Positions 63,320-64,000 of a DNA stretch of 64,000 nucleotides are shown in pieces (positions within the stretch are counted from its first letter, which is position 1; the number at the start of each line of letters is the position of its first letter). A model generated the notes under the pieces. That model was not told the origin of the DNA. It made no database searches and saw only the letters and a program-made list of their open reading frames with translations. The stretch is from assembly GCF_000257665.1 (NCBI RefSeq), contig NZ_AJKR01000002.1, positions 310,001 to 374,000 on the forward strand, written 5' to 3'. The DNA comes from Candidatus Aquiluna sp. IMCC13023. Lineage in GTDB: Bacteria > Actinomycetota > Actinomycetes > Actinomycetales > Microbacteriaceae. The position numbers were made by a program, and so were the translations under genes.

Positions 63320-64000
63320 TTGATTCACAAGGTACTGGTTATTGACGATGATGATGCCCTTCGCGAAATGGTCGGCCTGGTGCTGGCTGGAGCGGGATAC
63401 GAGCCGGTCTTTGCCGCAGATGGCATCTCAGCCGTTGAGATATTCAAAGATAGAAATCCGGATTTAGTTCTTCTAGACATAATGCTCCCCGGTCAATCGG
63501 GGATTGAGGTCTGCAAGCAGATACGCGCCTTATCCGGTGTGCCCATTGTGATGTTGACAGCTAGAGGGGACACCGATGATGTTGTCTTGGGTCTTGAGGC
63601 TGGAGCCGATGATTACGTTGTGAAGCCCCATAAGGGCGAAGAGTTAATCGCACGAGTCAAGGCTAGGCTCCGCCCGCTGCCAGATGATTCTTTGGTTCTC
63701 CAGGTCGGAGGACTTACGCTGGACCCGAAAACTTTTGAGGTTCAACGAGAGGGCGCGAATCTTTCGCTCACTCCGCTGGAATTCAAGTTGCTTCATACTT
63801 TGGCCTCGAAGCCCCAGCAGGTTTTCAGCAGAGAGATGCTCCTCGAGCAGGTTTGGGGCTACCAGTACAAGGCTGACACCCGACTGGTGAACGTTCACGT
63901 TCAGCGATTGCGGTCCAAGGTGGAAAAAGATCCAGAGAACCCGAAGATCGTCATGACAGTCCGTGGTCACGGATATCGGGCTGGCTCAGAGACACTGTGA
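63320..64000 (+). CDS. mtrA: OmpR-family response regulator, MtrA-like
   Basis: 226 residues from TTG 63320, just after GGAGGG; TTG 63308 would be an alternative. The receiver domain has the acidic residues IDDDDA near residue 9, phosphorylation site Asp in LVLLDIMLPG near 53 and the conserved Lys in VVKPHKGEE near 103. The C-terminal winged helix contains LTPLEFKLLHTLA near 152 and VNVHVQRLRSKVEKDP. Order and sequence match MtrA, the essential actinobacterial regulator of wall and division genes. The gene ends with the last base of the window; the kinase gene mtrB should follow. Confidence 0.88.
   Translation: MIHKVLVIDDDDALREMVGLVLAGAGYEPVFAADGISAVEIFKDRNPDLVLLDIMLPGQSGIEVCKQIRALSGVPIVMLTARGDTDDVVLGLEAGADDYVVKPHKGEELIARVKARLRPLPDDSLVLQVGGLTLDPKTFEVQREGANLSLTPLEFKLLHTLASKPQQVFSREMLLEQVWGYQYKADTRLVNVHVQRLRSKVEKDPENPKIVMTVRGHGYRAGSETL

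Noticed and set aside
1-64000. tRNA, rRNA, CRISPR arrays, insertion sequences, prophage genes and attachment sites
   Set aside because: None was recognised on either strand; gaps between genes are under about 260 bases and are explained by promoters, terminators and the riboswitch.

Overview
The window looks like a small, tightly packed chromosome from an actinobacterium of the Microbacteriaceae, probably one of the streamlined freshwater or marine planktonic 'Luna' types (Rhodoluna/Aquiluna-like). The evidence is gene content and order: a WhiB2-type regulator followed by a GT2 glycosyltransferase, a DUF5719 protein, a zincin-like protein, phosphomannomutase and an MtrA-type regulator; actinobacterial acyl-CoA carboxylase with an epsilon subunit; a eukaryote-like NADP isocitrate dehydrogenase; moderate rather than high GC. 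The placement is inference, since no 16S gene is present. I saw no rRNA, tRNA, CRISPR array, insertion sequence, prophage or att site, and no gene-free stretch longer than 300 bases. Almost every gene abuts or overlaps its neighbour.

Layout. 1-2439: end of a DUF6350 membrane protein, then purN-purH (late purine synthesis). 2507-6084: a heterodimeric ABC exporter. 6157-7374: icd, closed by a strong terminator. 7445-9628: a secreted glycine-rich surface protein. 9604-12656: one-carbon genes purU, glyA and folD. 12653-16666 (minus): an ABC exporter followed by kynU and kynA (tryptophan to anthranilate). 16671-17519: an orphan adenine methyltransferase. 17650-21180 (minus): ribD-ribE-ribBA-ribH behind an FMN riboswitch with its own terminator. 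21225-23048: trpS and exonuclease III. 23066-26902: sdhCDAB plus a Rieske lipoprotein.

26986-28095: GDP-mannose pyrophosphorylase. 28210-40011: a nucleoside import and salvage island containing a BMP-type lipoprotein, a two-domain ATPase and two permeases, then cytidine deaminase, thymidine phosphorylase, adenosine deaminase, PTS IIA and IIB proteins with no IIC, a flavin-binding protein, and on the opposite strand a phospho-sugar mutase and purine nucleoside phosphorylase. Together these import nucleosides, deaminate and phosphorolyse them, and feed pentose phosphates to central metabolism. 40047-41471: a flavoprotein disulfide-reductase relative without the redox cysteines.

41472-49795 holds the acyl-CoA carboxylase parts (biotinylated alpha, beta, epsilon), with maf, a TrmA-like RNA methyltransferase and a LuxR-type response regulator / sensor kinase / degenerate kinase-like triad between them. 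birA (biotin ligase), purK and purE follow, then a lipoprotein and a 1028-residue LysM cell-wall protein, galE, whiB, the GT2/DUF5719 pair, a degenerate zincin, phosphomannomutase and mtrA.

Two genome-scale habits stand out. First, many genes at the head of a transcription unit have a TANNNT -10 element exactly 6 or 7 bases before the start codon, the signature of leaderless transcripts; I count 14. Second, convergent genes meet with no spacer or overlap, leaving no room for ordinary terminators. No clearly new multi-gene system is evident. The best candidates for novelty are the regulator triad, the IIC-less PTS pair, the orphan methyltransferase and the glycine-rich surface protein.
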